64,000 nucleotides of DNA from Ruminococcus sp. (GTDB lineage: Bacteria; Bacillota; Clostridia; Oscillospirales; Ruminococcaceae): the NCBI GenBank assembly GCA_017519415.1, contig JAFWSI010000007.1, positions 1 to 64,000 of the forward strand. The letters run 5' to 3'. The notes under the pieces are model-generated. The model ran no database searches, had not been told where the DNA came from, and worked only from the letters and a program-made list of their open reading frames with translations. This document shows, one piece after another, positions 34,031 to 42,127 of this stretch. A program made the translations under genes and the position numbers. The stretch's first letter is position 1. The number at the start of each line of letters is the position of its first letter.

Positions 34031-34621
34031 TCACAGCATATCGTCCCCGGGGTGCTCCCGTCTTGCCTTTTCGCGTATGCTGTCGAAGGTGATCTCCGAC
34101 ATGGTATCGGCATCGCTGTATGAAGTGGTGATCGCAAGCCTCGAAAAGCCCGGATAGCCCGGCTCTTCCCTCAGACTGTTCTCCGTCTTTTCGTGGAGCC
34201 ACCCCACAAGAAGATTCAGCAGGGGTATGCCTGCGAACTTCCAGGAGGCTATGAGTATCGGCACAGCACAGGCCGTCATTACCAGCGGTCTTGTGTTCCT
34301 GCGAATTATCACGAAATATATCTCGGCTCCCATATACGCCAGAAAGCCTCCGAGCCGAAGCAGTATCCTCCATGTGGGAGTGGTGGTGCCGCGCTCCGTC
34401 TGTTCTGACTGGACAGCCGATATTATCAGCACCGCGACAGCAAGGCTCAGCACGAACTGTCCCACTGCCCATATGGCGATGAGCCAGTAGTTCCTGCGCT
34501 TTCGGCTATAGTTCCTGACGGCTTCGATATTGTAAGCTCTTGCCTCTGCATACATCTCGGCACCTGTAACATTTATGCCGCCCGCATCTATTATATCCTG
34601 CGTGATGTACCTGTATCCCAT
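34031..34621 (-). CDS. Multi-span membrane protein inside fab/acc operon
   Basis: A 196-residue protein. An N-terminal amphipathic part (MGYRYITQDIIDAGG, YAEARAYNIEAVRNYSRKRRN) is followed by about four hydrophobic spans (LIAIWAVGQFVLSLAVAVL; LRLGGFLAYMGAEIYFVII; LVMTACAVPILIASWKF) and a charged cytosolic end with AITTSYSDADTMSEITFDS. Its start overlaps the accB stop (TAATG), so coupling to accB translation is likely. I recognise no family. It is not a known fatty-acid enzyme; a link to membrane lipid sensing or biotin/acyl handling is only a guess. Confidence 0.75.
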   Translation of the reverse strand: MGYRYITQDIIDAGGINVTGAEMYAEARAYNIEAVRNYSRKRRNYWLIAIWAVGQFVLSLAVAVLIISAVQSEQTERGTTTPTWRILLRLGGFLAYMGAEIYFVIIRRNTRPLVMTACAVPILIASWKFAGIPLLNLLVGWLHEKTENSLREEPGYPGFSRLAITTSYSDADTMSEITFDSIREKARREHPGDDML

Positions 34622-35085
34622 TACTTTATGACCATAATGGGCTGATCGAATTCTACCGCCTGTCCGTCGGATACCAGTATCTGATCGACTGTGCCGTCGT
34701 ACTCCGACTGTATCTCATTCATCAGCTTCATTGACTCGATTATCATTATAACGTCGCCCTTCTTCACCTCGTCCCCTGTCTTTACGAAGGGGGGCTTGTC
34801 GGGTGAGGGTGCGGAATAGAATGTGCCAACGATAGGCGATCTCACGATCTTTCCGCTTATCTCCTCTGCCATTGATGCCTCGCTCTCGGCAAGGGTGCTC
34901 TCGGCAGAATGTGCGGGAGCGCCTGCAAGGACGGGCATGGGCATGGGAGGCACGCATTTCCTGCCCTTGAGGGTTATGGTGCTGTCTCCGTTTGCTATGG
35001 TGAGCTCGGAAAGCTCCTTTTTATTGATTATGTCGGCAAGCTTCTCGATCGTTTCAAGGTCGATCTGTCCGTAGATCTTATCCAT
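34621..35085 (-). CDS. accB: Biotin carboxyl carrier protein
   Basis: A 154-residue protein with an N-terminal helix (IETIEKLADIINKKELSEL), a Pro/Ala-rich linker and the C-terminal biotinyl domain: VGTFYSAPSPDKPPFVKTGD and IESMKLMNEIQSEYDG, where the Lys of SMKLMN takes biotin. It starts at the base before the fabF stop region (adjacent, 1-base gap). Confidence 0.96.
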   Translation of the reverse strand: MDKIYGQIDLETIEKLADIINKKELSELTIANGDSTITLKGRKCVPPMPMPVLAGAPAHSAESTLAESEASMAEEISGKIVRSPIVGTFYSAPSPDKPPFVKTGDEVKKGDVIMIIESMKLMNEIQSEYDGTVDQILVSDGQAVEFDQPIMVIK

Positions 35086-36357
35086 TTAATATCCTCCTTG
35101 ATCTGTCACTCTTTTGAAGCAAAGTGTAGCGTTATGGCCGCCGAAGCCCAGCGAATTGGACAGGACGGCATTTACCTCCTGCTCGATATTGCCGCTTCCG
35201 CAGTAATCGAGGTCGCATTCCTCGTCGGGTACCCTGTATCCTACTGTGGCGTGTATGAAGCCCTCCTGCACGGATTTCGCGCAGACAACGGCCTCCACGG
35301 CTCCCGCCGCTCCGAGAAGATGTCCTATCATGGACTTGGTGGAGCTTATCTTCACGCGCCTTGCCTCCTTCTCTCCGAAGGCAAGCTTTATAGCGGCAGT
35401 CTCGTATTTATCGTTAAGTCCCGTGGAAGTACCGTGGGCGTTGATGTAGTCTATATCCGCGGGGGCAAGTCCCGCTTCCTCCATTGCAAGCTGCATTCCC
35501 TTTGCCGCAGCCTCTCCGCCCGGCATGGGCGAAGTCATATGGTAGCCGTCGCAGGTAGCTCCGTAGCCTGCTATCTCGGCGTATATCCTGGCTCCTCTTG
35601 CCTTTGCGTGCTCATATTCCTCAAGCACCAGCACCGCGCTTCCCTCGCCCAGCACGAAGCCGCTCCTCTCCTTGTCGAAGGGAATGGAGGCTCTCGTCAG
35701 GTCGTCGGACTTGGTGAGGGCTTTCATATTGGCAAAGCCGCCGAAGGTGAATTCCACCCTCGTGGACTCGGTGCCGCCTGCGAGACAGGCGTCAAGGTAG
35801 CCGTCCTTTATCTTGCGGAAGGCCTCGCCTATGGAGTGAGTCGCCGAGGCGCAGGCCGTGGTAACGTCGAAATTCGCTCCGCGGAAGCCGGTTTTCATGG
35901 AGATCGTTCCCGCAGCCATGTTGCATATCATCATGGGGATATAAAACGCCGACATCCTGCCGGGTCCCTTTTCGAGGTACTTGTTGTGCTCTGTGAGGGT
36001 CATGTCTATGCCGCCTATGCCCGAGCCTACAAGAACTCCTATCCTGTAGGGGTCAAGATCGGCAAACTCCGTGCCTGCGTCTGTCAGCGCCTCGTGGGCT
36101 GCCACCAGTGCGTACTTCGTGAAGGTATCCATGCGCTTGGCCTCTTTCTTGTCGAAGCAGCCCTTTACGTCATAGTAGTCCTCTTCATTGAAGTCGCGGA
36201 CTATTCCTGCGATCTTTACACCGGTGCGCCCGGTATCGTACATATCTATATACGATATGCCCAGCTTATTCGCCTTTATTCCTTCCCAGAACTTTTCAAC
36301 GCCTGTTCCGAGGGGAGTTACAGCTCCCATTCCTGTGATAACAACTCTTCTGCTCAT
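35086..36357 (-). CDS. fabF: 3-oxoacyl-ACP synthase II
   Basis: A 423-residue condensing enzyme. The Cys-His-His triad is seen in TTACASATHSIGEAF, INAHGTSTGLND and STKSMIGHLLGAAG; the end is GFGGHNATLCFKR. The ATG at 36357 with AAAGGAATT upstream is chosen over the in-frame ATG at 36372. It extends acyl-ACP with malonyl-ACP. Confidence 0.96.
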   Translation of the reverse strand: MSRRVVITGMGAVTPLGTGVEKFWEGIKANKLGISYIDMYDTGRTGVKIAGIVRDFNEEDYYDVKGCFDKKEAKRMDTFTKYALVAAHEALTDAGTEFADLDPYRIGVLVGSGIGGIDMTLTEHNKYLEKGPGRMSAFYIPMMICNMAAGTISMKTGFRGANFDVTTACASATHSIGEAFRKIKDGYLDACLAGGTESTRVEFTFGGFANMKALTKSDDLTRASIPFDKERSGFVLGEGSAVLVLEEYEHAKARGARIYAEIAGYGATCDGYHMTSPMPGGEAAAKGMQLAMEEAGLAPADIDYINAHGTSTGLNDKYETAAIKLAFGEKEARRVKISSTKSMIGHLLGAAGAVEAVVCAKSVQEGFIHATVGYRVPDEECDLDYCGSGNIEQEVNAVLSNSLGFGGHNATLCFKRVTDQGGY

Positions 36358-36435
36358 ATTAATTCCTTTCATTTTTTATTGGTGAGTCTTGTGGTGTGAC
36401 AGGGGCAGAGCCCCGTACTGCGTCTTTTGGCTGTT

Positions 36436-37176
36436 TTACATTGAAAGTCCGCCCGAGATCTCGATGACCTGTCCCGTAACGTAGGATGCGTTGTCGGAAA
36501 GCAGGAAGGATACCACCGAAGCGATCTCCTCGGGCTCGCCGTAGCGCCTGAGGGCTACCGCCTCTATCATCTTTGCCTTTATCTCGTCGGAGAGAACATC
36601 CGTCATGGGCGTTCTTATAAGTCCCGGAGCTACGGCGTTGCAGGTTATGTTGCGCGAGCCGAACTCCTTGGCTACAGTCTTTGTCATGCCTATTATCGCC
36701 GCCTTTGAAGCGGAGTAGTTCATCTGTCCGGGGTTTCCGTAGAGTCCCGCAACAGAGGCCACATTCACTATCCTGCCGCTTCTCTGCTTCATCATAACGG
36801 CTGTAACGTGCTTTGTCATGTTGTATACGCTCTTCTGATTTACGGCGATGACAGCGTCGTAGTCCTCCTCGCCCATTCTTGCAAGGAGCTTGTCCTTTGT
36901 TATGCCCGCGTTGTTTACCAGAGCGTCGATGGTGCCGAAATCTTCCTTTACCTTCTTAACCATAGCCTCGCACTGGTCGAATTTTGACACGTCGGCCGCA
37001 AGACACTCTGCCCTTACGCCGAACGCGCGGCACTCCTCCGCGACTGCAAGAGCTTTTTCCTTATCGCCGTCGCTGGGATAGTGGTTTATAACTACGTCAA
37101 ATCCGTCCTGTGCAAGTCTTTTTGCGATGCAGGCGCCTATTCCCTGGGAAGCGCCCGTGATTATTGCTGTTGCCAT
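36436..37176 (-). CDS. fabG: 3-oxoacyl-ACP reductase
   Basis: A 246-residue short-chain dehydrogenase. Cofactor loop ITGASQGIGACIAKRL, NNAGITKD, and the catalytic Ser..Tyr-x3-Lys in VNVASVAGLYGNPGQMNYSASK (YSASK). The ATG at 37176 has GGAGGTAACAGGT upstream; the longer frame to 37260 is not needed. It follows the DUF4177-like gene by 111 bases. Confidence 0.96.
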   Translation of the reverse strand: MATAIITGASQGIGACIAKRLAQDGFDVVINHYPSDGDKEKALAVAEECRAFGVRAECLAADVSKFDQCEAMVKKVKEDFGTIDALVNNAGITKDKLLARMGEEDYDAVIAVNQKSVYNMTKHVTAVMMKQRSGRIVNVASVAGLYGNPGQMNYSASKAAIIGMTKTVAKEFGSRNITCNAVAPGLIRTPMTDVLSDEIKAKMIEAVALRRYGEPEEIASVVSFLLSDNASYVTGQVIEISGGLSM

Positions 37177-37287
37177 ACCTGTTACCTCCGTTTTTGTGTT
37201 TCCGAATACTGCATTTATTCTATCACATTTTCCCGCATTTCTGAAAGGGAAAAATGTCACTTTCTTTGATTACAAACGTCACTTTTT

Positions 37288-37485
37288 TCAGATACGCTCA
37301 AATATCATGTCGTATTCCAGAAGAGAGCCGTGCATACCCAGACTCACGGGAACGCAGCCGACAAATCTGTATCCCGCTGCGGCCATATCGTCTATTACCT
37401 GACGGGGCGACTTTTTGCCGCTCTCCGTCCTGCTGTAATAGCTTCCTCCGACGCCCGCTCTCAGTCTTATATACCTATATCTCAT
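37288..37485 (-). CDS. Small DUF4177-like protein
   Basis: A 65-residue protein (MRYRYIRLRAGVG, then SPRQVIDDMAAAGYRFVGCVP and GSLLEYDMIFER). The pattern of an alpha/beta mini-fold with 'IDxMAxxGYRFV' resembles DUF4177. It overlaps the fabK stop by 4 bases, so it is a real operon gene though too short to rely on length. Function unknown; it may be a small subunit or regulator of the adjacent enzymes. Confidence 0.75.
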   Translation of the reverse strand: MRYRYIRLRAGVGGSYYSRTESGKKSPRQVIDDMAAAGYRFVGCVPVSLGMHGSLLEYDMIFERI

Positions 37486-38408
37486 AGCTTCAGAAGCTTC
37501 TCTGCGCCCTCGTTAATCTCCCTGACGATGTCGGCGCAGGGCTTTATATCGTTTATCATGCCCGATACAGCTCCGCAGAGGAAGGAGCCGCTCTCCACGT
37601 CGCCCTCAACTACAGCTCTCCTGAGAGCGCCAACCGTGAGCTGCTCGAACTCCTCGGGTGAGAGCGTTCCGTCTTTTTCACCCGCAGCAAGCTTCTTTGC
37701 GAACTTGGTCTTTATATTCCTGCACGGGTGGCCTGTATAGCGTCCCGTTACGATATTGTCCGTATCCTTTGCCTTTATGACGAGCTCCTTGAAGGTGGGG
37801 TGTATCTGACACTCCTCAGATGCAAGGAAGCGGGTGCCTATCTGAACGCCCTCTGCGCCCAGCATGAAGGCTGCCGCCATTCCTCTGCCGTCGGCTATAC
37901 CGCCTGCGGCGATGACAGGTATCTCCACTGCGTCAGCGACCTGAGGTACAAGACACATTGTTGTGTTTTCTCCGATGTGTCCGCCGGACTCGGTGCCCTC
38001 GGCAATAACTGCGTCGGCTCCCGACTTTTCCATTCTCTTTGCAAGGGCTACGGAGGGAACTACGGGCATTACCTTTATGCCCGCCTCCTTCCATGCAGCC
38101 ATGTATTTGCCCGGATTGCCGGCGCCTGTGGTGATGACCTTCACGCCCTCGTCTATGCAGAGCTGCGAAAGATCGTCGGCGTTGGGACTCATGAGCATGA
38201 TGTTCACGCCGAAGGGCTTTGATGTCTTCTCCTTGCAGAGTCTTATCTGCTCACGGAGATAGTCTATTGGTGCGTTGCCGCCTGCGATAAGTCCTATACC
38301 GCCTGCGTTGGATACTGCTGATGCTAAGGTGTGCTCGGCAACCCATGCCATACCGCCCTGTATTATGGGGTATTCGCAGCCGAGAAGCTCCGTTATGCGT
38401 GTTTTCAT
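37482..38408 (-). CDS. fabK: Enoyl-ACP reductase II (FMN)
   Basis: A 308-residue TIM-barrel flavoprotein. TRITELLGCEYPIIQGGMAW at the start, GGIGLIAGGNAP, GADAVIAEGTESGGHIGE, IPVIAAGGIADGRGM and GAEGVQIGTRFLASEEC are FabK/nitronate-monooxygenase motifs; the operon setting decides for FabK. The ATG at 38408 with AAAGGAG upstream is used. No fabI is present, so this is the visible enoyl reductase of the pathway. Confidence 0.95.
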   Translation of the reverse strand: MKTRITELLGCEYPIIQGGMAWVAEHTLASAVSNAGGIGLIAGGNAPIDYLREQIRLCKEKTSKPFGVNIMLMSPNADDLSQLCIDEGVKVITTGAGNPGKYMAAWKEAGIKVMPVVPSVALAKRMEKSGADAVIAEGTESGGHIGENTTMCLVPQVADAVEIPVIAAGGIADGRGMAAAFMLGAEGVQIGTRFLASEECQIHPTFKELVIKAKDTDNIVTGRYTGHPCRNIKTKFAKKLAAGEKDGTLSPEEFEQLTVGALRRAVVEGDVESGSFLCGAVSGMINDIKPCADIVREINEGAEKLLKL

Positions 38409-38437
38409 AGTAGTAGTTCTCCTTTTTCTCATATCCT

Positions 38438-38500
38438 TGTAGGGGACGGCGTCCCGACGTCCCGCGATCCGTTAAAAACTCACGGGCTGTCGAGGACGCC
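38438..38500. repeat. GGGACGGCGTCCC repeat element
   Basis: TTGTAGGGGACGGCGTCCC (38438-38456) with a GAGGACGCC partner at 38492-38500 lies between fabH and fabK. It is the reverse orientation of the CCCCTACAA-ended hairpins at 17298 and 42092. Confidence 0.6.
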
Positions 38501-38526
38501 AGACCCTAAATCTTAGTTCTTGGCTC

Positions 38527-39513
38527 TTAATACTCAAAAATTATTCCGCCGTAGGTGAGGCCTGCGCCGAAGCCTATCAGTGCAAGCTTCTGCCCCCGCT
38601 TTATCATGCCCTTATCTATCGCCTCGCAGAGAGCAAGGGGTATCGACGCGCTGGAGGTGTTGCCGTAGTGGTCGAGAGTGACTATGAACTTCTCCATAGG
38701 CGCTCCCAGCTTCTTGGCGGCGGTCTCTATTATCCTTATGTTTGCCTGATGAGGTATGAACCAGTCTATATCGTCCTTGGTGATATTTATCTTTTCCGCA
38801 GCAAGCTCAAATGACCTCGGCAGAGCCTGCACCGCAAACTTGTAGACCTCCTTGCCGTTCTGATAGAGCTTGTGAAGCGGCATATCGGGGAACGGATCCT
38901 CAAAATCGCTCTCCTGCGCTACCTCGGGAGCTACTTTCAGAGACCTCGAGCACAGCAGACCCGCTCCGCTTCCGTCGGAGCAGAGCGCTGAGGAATAGAG
39001 CTTATCGCTCTTTTCTATGACAGCTGCTGCGGCGCCGTCGCCGAAGAGTATGCATGAAGCCCTGTCGGTAAAATCAACAAAGCGGGAAAGAGCCTCGTTT
39101 GCGACTACCAGGACGTATTTCAGCGAATCATCAGTCTCGAGGAAGCGCCTTGCCACGTCGGTGGCATATACGAATCCCGAACAGGCCGCATTAATATCAA
39201 AAGCGGCAGCGTTGACCGCTCCCGTTTCATGCTGTATCACGCTTGCCATGCTCGGAGTATTGAAGTCAGATGTGGCCGTGCACGAGATCACCAGACCTAT
39301 CTCCGCAGGATCCGTGCCCGCAGCCTCTATGGCTCTCAGAGCCGCCTGCTTTCCCATGTACCATGTGGGCTCCCAGCCTGCCATACGGCGCTCCGTTATT
39401 CCCGTCCTTGTGCGTATCCACTCGTCGTTGGTTTCCACAAATCGGGTGAAGTCGTCGTTTGTCAATACCTGGCCGGGCACATAGCTGCCCATTCCCAAAA
39501 TGCTGATACCCAT
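38527..39513 (-). CDS. fabH: 3-oxoacyl-ACP synthase III
   Basis: A 328-residue initiating condensing enzyme. The triad is complete: INAACSGFVYATDVAR (Cys about 112), IPHQANIRIIE (His) and DHYGNTSSASIP (Asn). The ATG at 39513 with AAGGAG nine bases ahead is the start. It joins acetyl-CoA and malonyl-ACP and opens the operon. It is divergent from fabD across a 285-base region with nested inverted repeats. Confidence 0.96.
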   Translation of the reverse strand: MGISILGMGSYVPGQVLTNDDFTRFVETNDEWIRTRTGITERRMAGWEPTWYMGKQAALRAIEAAGTDPAEIGLVISCTATSDFNTPSMASVIQHETGAVNAAAFDINAACSGFVYATDVARRFLETDDSLKYVLVVANEALSRFVDFTDRASCILFGDGAAAAVIEKSDKLYSSALCSDGSGAGLLCSRSLKVAPEVAQESDFEDPFPDMPLHKLYQNGKEVYKFAVQALPRSFELAAEKINITKDDIDWFIPHQANIRIIETAAKKLGAPMEKFIVTLDHYGNTSSASIPLALCEAIDKGMIKRGQKLALIGFGAGLTYGGIIFEY

Positions 39514-39597
39514 TAAAAAGCTCCTTAGAATCAATAAAATTATAAAACATGGTTGTAAAAACCCGAAATATATGTTATAGTAATATTACCGGCAGGT

Positions 39598-39736
39598 CAT
39601 TTGCAGAGTCTTTCCCGCAAATGGACATAATACCACACATAATATATTGTAAATCATTTTGAGGTTTTTTGCAACGATATTTTGGCACTTTGATAATACA
39701 AAAACAAAATATCGTCATTTCTCACAAATTTACAAT
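39598..39736. promoter_or_regulatory. Nested inverted repeats between fabH and fabD
   Basis: Inner arms ACGATATTTTG (39674-39684) and CAAAATATCGT (39705-39715) are perfect over 11 bases. Outer arms ATTGTAAAT (39646-39654) and ATTTACAAT (39728-39736) share nearly the same centre. A third pair, CATTTGC/GCAAATG, lies at 39598-39623. TTTGATAATACAAA in the centre looks like a half-kept FabT-type site. The layout suggests control of both divergent units; no regulator gene is nearby. Confidence 0.55.
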
Positions 39737-39798
39737 ATGACATTAAGATAATTTCACTATTACTTTGTATATAACATACAGAAAGGAAGTTAATCATT

Positions 39799-40707
39799 AT
39801 GACAATTTCACTATTTTCGGGGCAGGGCTCCCAGTACGAGGGCATGGGCAGGGATATTGCCGAAGCAATGCCCGAACTGCTCTCCGTATACGAGACAGGC
39901 TCCGGAATACTGGGCTGCGACCTGAAGGAGATATGCTTCAGCGCTCCCCTGGACGAACTATCCAGAACCATAAACTCCCAGCCTGCTATCATGGCAACTT
40001 CCATAGTATGTCTGAAGGCCGCCCAGTCAAGGGGCTTCAGCTTTGACGGCGTTGCGGGACACTCCCTCGGAGAGTACGCCGCAATGTACGCCTCGGGCAT
40101 GATAGGTCTCGAGGACGCATTCCGCCTTATAAAGGCAAGAGCCGCCGCCATGGAGGAGGCCACCGCTTCCTCGGAGGGCGCTATGGCCGCCGTTATGAAG
40201 ATAGCTCCCGAGGAGGTTGAGCGGGTATGCGGCGAGGCAAAGGAATACGTCACCGCCGTGAACTACAACTCCCCCGCCCAGACCGTTATCGCGGGAACTC
40301 CCGAAGGTATCGCCGAGGTGAGCGCTGTATTCTCGGAAATGAAGGCGAGAGTGATACCCCTGAACGTTGCGGGCGCCTTCCATTCAAAGCTTATGAAGCC
40401 CGCTGCGGATAAATTCTACGAGACCGCAAAGACCATAGAGTTCAGGGCTCCTCAGGTGAAGTACTACTCCAACCTCACCGGCGGAGAGCTGACGGACTTC
40501 TCGGATATGGCTTCAATGCTGGCAAAGCACATCGTATCTCCCGTACGCTTCACGTCGGAGCTTGCGGCGATGCAGGAGGCGGGAGCCGACAGATTCGTGG
40601 AATTCGGCCCCGGAAGAACACTTACGGGACTTGTTAAAAAGACGCTCAAGGACGTGACGGCAGTAAACGTTGAAGACCTCGAAACACTTGAAGGAGCACT
40701 TTCATGA
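39799..40707 (+). CDS. fabD: Malonyl-CoA:ACP transacylase
   Basis: A 302-residue acyltransferase. LFSGQGSQYEGMGRDI, the nucleophile motif GHSLGEYAAMYASG, and GAFHSKLM with the catalytic His are intact. It loads malonyl onto ACP. Unusually it is outside the fab operon, facing away from fabH and heading a + strand unit with aroE (4-base overlap). GAAAGGAAG precedes the ATG. Confidence 0.96.
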   Translation: MTISLFSGQGSQYEGMGRDIAEAMPELLSVYETGSGILGCDLKEICFSAPLDELSRTINSQPAIMATSIVCLKAAQSRGFSFDGVAGHSLGEYAAMYASGMIGLEDAFRLIKARAAAMEEATASSEGAMAAVMKIAPEEVERVCGEAKEYVTAVNYNSPAQTVIAGTPEGIAEVSAVFSEMKARVIPLNVAGAFHSKLMKPAADKFYETAKTIEFRAPQVKYYSNLTGGELTDFSDMASMLAKHIVSPVRFTSELAAMQEAGADRFVEFGPGRTLTGLVKKTLKDVTAVNVEDLETLEGALS

Positions 40708-41540
40708 ACAGATTTGCACTTATCGGACACCCTCTCGGACATTCCATGTCCCCTCTCATACACGAAAAGCTCTTCGCCCTCAGCGGCCTTGAGGATACCT
40801 CCTACGAGCTGATCGACATAGCTCCCGGGGATATTCCCGGAAGCCGCGGGCTCCTTGAGACTCTCCGCGGTCTCAATGTGACTATACCCCACAAGCAGGC
40901 TGTCATAGCCCTTGTGGACGAGCTTGCGGAAAGTGCTCAGCGCTACAGCTCAGTGAACTGCATAAGCAATAACGGCGGCAGGCTCACAGGCTACAATACG
41001 GACTGCGACGGCTTCCTGCGCTCTGCGGAGCTCCTCCCCATAGGCGGGAATGTGGCCATACTGGGCTGCGGCGGCGTGGGCAGGATGATAGCTATAGAAG
41101 TAGCCCGTCACGGCGGCAGCATAACCCTTGCGGTAATACCTCAGGATGTGAAGAACGCTCAGCTCCTCATGGCGGAGATACTGGCAAAATGCAGCGGAGC
41201 TTCCGTAAGGATAGCCGATATAGCTTCCCTTGAGGGCAGCTTCGACCTGCTGATAAACGCCACTCCCGTGGGTATGTACCCCAAGGTGAACGCCTGCGCG
41301 GTCAGCGACAGTGTGATAGAGAACTCCCTCAGCGTTTTCGACGTTATATACAACCCCACGGAGACTCTCCTCATGAAGAAGGCAAGAGAAATGGGCAAGA
41401 CAGCCGTTGGCGGAGCCTCCATGCTGGTATATCAGGCAGTGAAGGCCCATGAGATATGGTACGGCGGCAGCTTCGCCCCCGAGGACATATCGGCTATAAT
41501 CAGGGACGTTGAGAATGCCGTTGACGGCATGAACAAGTGA
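40704..41540 (+). CDS. aroE: Shikimate dehydrogenase
   Basis: A 278-residue enzyme. GHPLGHSMSPLIHEKLF, the catalytic Lys in LNVTIPHKQAVI, NTDCDGFLRS (Asp) and the NADP loop ILGCGGVGRMIA are visible. It reduces 3-dehydroshikimate to shikimate. It overlaps fabD by 4 bases (ATGA), an odd pairing of lipid and aromatic pathways, and the GNAT gene follows by 1 base. Confidence 0.95.
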   Translation: MNRFALIGHPLGHSMSPLIHEKLFALSGLEDTSYELIDIAPGDIPGSRGLLETLRGLNVTIPHKQAVIALVDELAESAQRYSSVNCISNNGGRLTGYNTDCDGFLRSAELLPIGGNVAILGCGGVGRMIAIEVARHGGSITLAVIPQDVKNAQLLMAEILAKCSGASVRIADIASLEGSFDLLINATPVGMYPKVNACAVSDSVIENSLSVFDVIYNPTETLLMKKAREMGKTAVGGASMLVYQAVKAHEIWYGGSFAPEDISAIIRDVENAVDGMNK

Positions 41541-41541
41541 T

Positions 41542-41997
41542 ATGATAAGACCTGCAAAAGTGAGTGACGCCTCCCGCATAGCCGAGATAATAATCACCAA
41601 TTACCGCGTGAACTTCTACCCCTTTTTCCGCAATGACGAATTCTATTTCTCGGAACTCAACGTTGTGGATATGGCGGCGGAATATACCGAGGGCTCGGAG
41701 GAACTGCTGAATACTTATGTTTACGACGATAACGGCGTAATAAAGGGCATTATCCGCATTAACGGCACAGAAGTGGTAAAGCTCTATGTGGAGCCTCAGT
41801 TCCAGAGCGGCGGCATAGGAGCGGAGCTCCTTGGATTTGCCGTTGATAAATTCGGCGCCGACAACCTTTGGGCTCTTGAATACAATACCCGCGGCATAGC
41901 CTTCTATGAGCGCCACGGCTTTCAGCTCACAGGCGAGAAAATGACAGAGGACGAATGGGTGCCGCTGGTAAGAATGGCACGTAATACGGACAAATGA
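41542..41997 (+). CDS. GNAT acetyltransferase
   Basis: A 151-residue acetyltransferase. IRPAKVSDASRIAEI opens it, the acetyl-CoA loop is LYVEPQFQSGGIGAELLG, and NTRGIAFYERHGFQLTGE is the common motif B end. Substrate unknown. Starts right after the aroE stop. Confidence 0.88.
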   Translation: MIRPAKVSDASRIAEIIITNYRVNFYPFFRNDEFYFSELNVVDMAAEYTEGSEELLNTYVYDDNGVIKGIIRINGTEVVKLYVEPQFQSGGIGAELLGFAVDKFGADNLWALEYNTRGIAFYERHGFQLTGEKMTEDEWVPLVRMARNTDK

Positions 41998-42016
41998 AAG
42001 TTTTGAATGTGATCAC

Positions 42017-42105
42017 GGAACGCCGATGGTGACTCCCTGTAGTACATGGAGATGTCAGCAAAGCTGACAGAATGTTGCGGCGCCCGTTGGGCGGCGTTCC
42101 CTACA
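42017..42105. repeat. GGAACGCC...GGCGTTCCCTACAA element
   Basis: Outer arms GGAACGCC (42017) and GGCGTTCC (42092), inner hairpins TGTCAGC/GCTGACA (42053-42069) and GGCGCCC..GGGCG. It ends CCCTACAAGG like the other family members and fills the gap between GNAT and esterase genes. Confidence 0.7.
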
Positions 42106-42127
42106 AGGATATAAAAGGAGTACTACT

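Noticed and set aside
34909-36399. 496-residue ORF on the + strand opposite fabF
   Set aside because: FabF on the other strand has a full catalytic triad; the + frame has no recognisable motif.
39680-39700. Firm FabT operator
   Set aside because: The central TTTGATAATACAAA only partly matches and no fabT gene is in the window, so it is kept as a candidate repeat only.
39654-40253. 199-residue - strand ORF over fabD and its upstream region
   Set aside because: fabD motifs on the + strand are complete; the - frame covers the regulatory repeats and has no coding signs.
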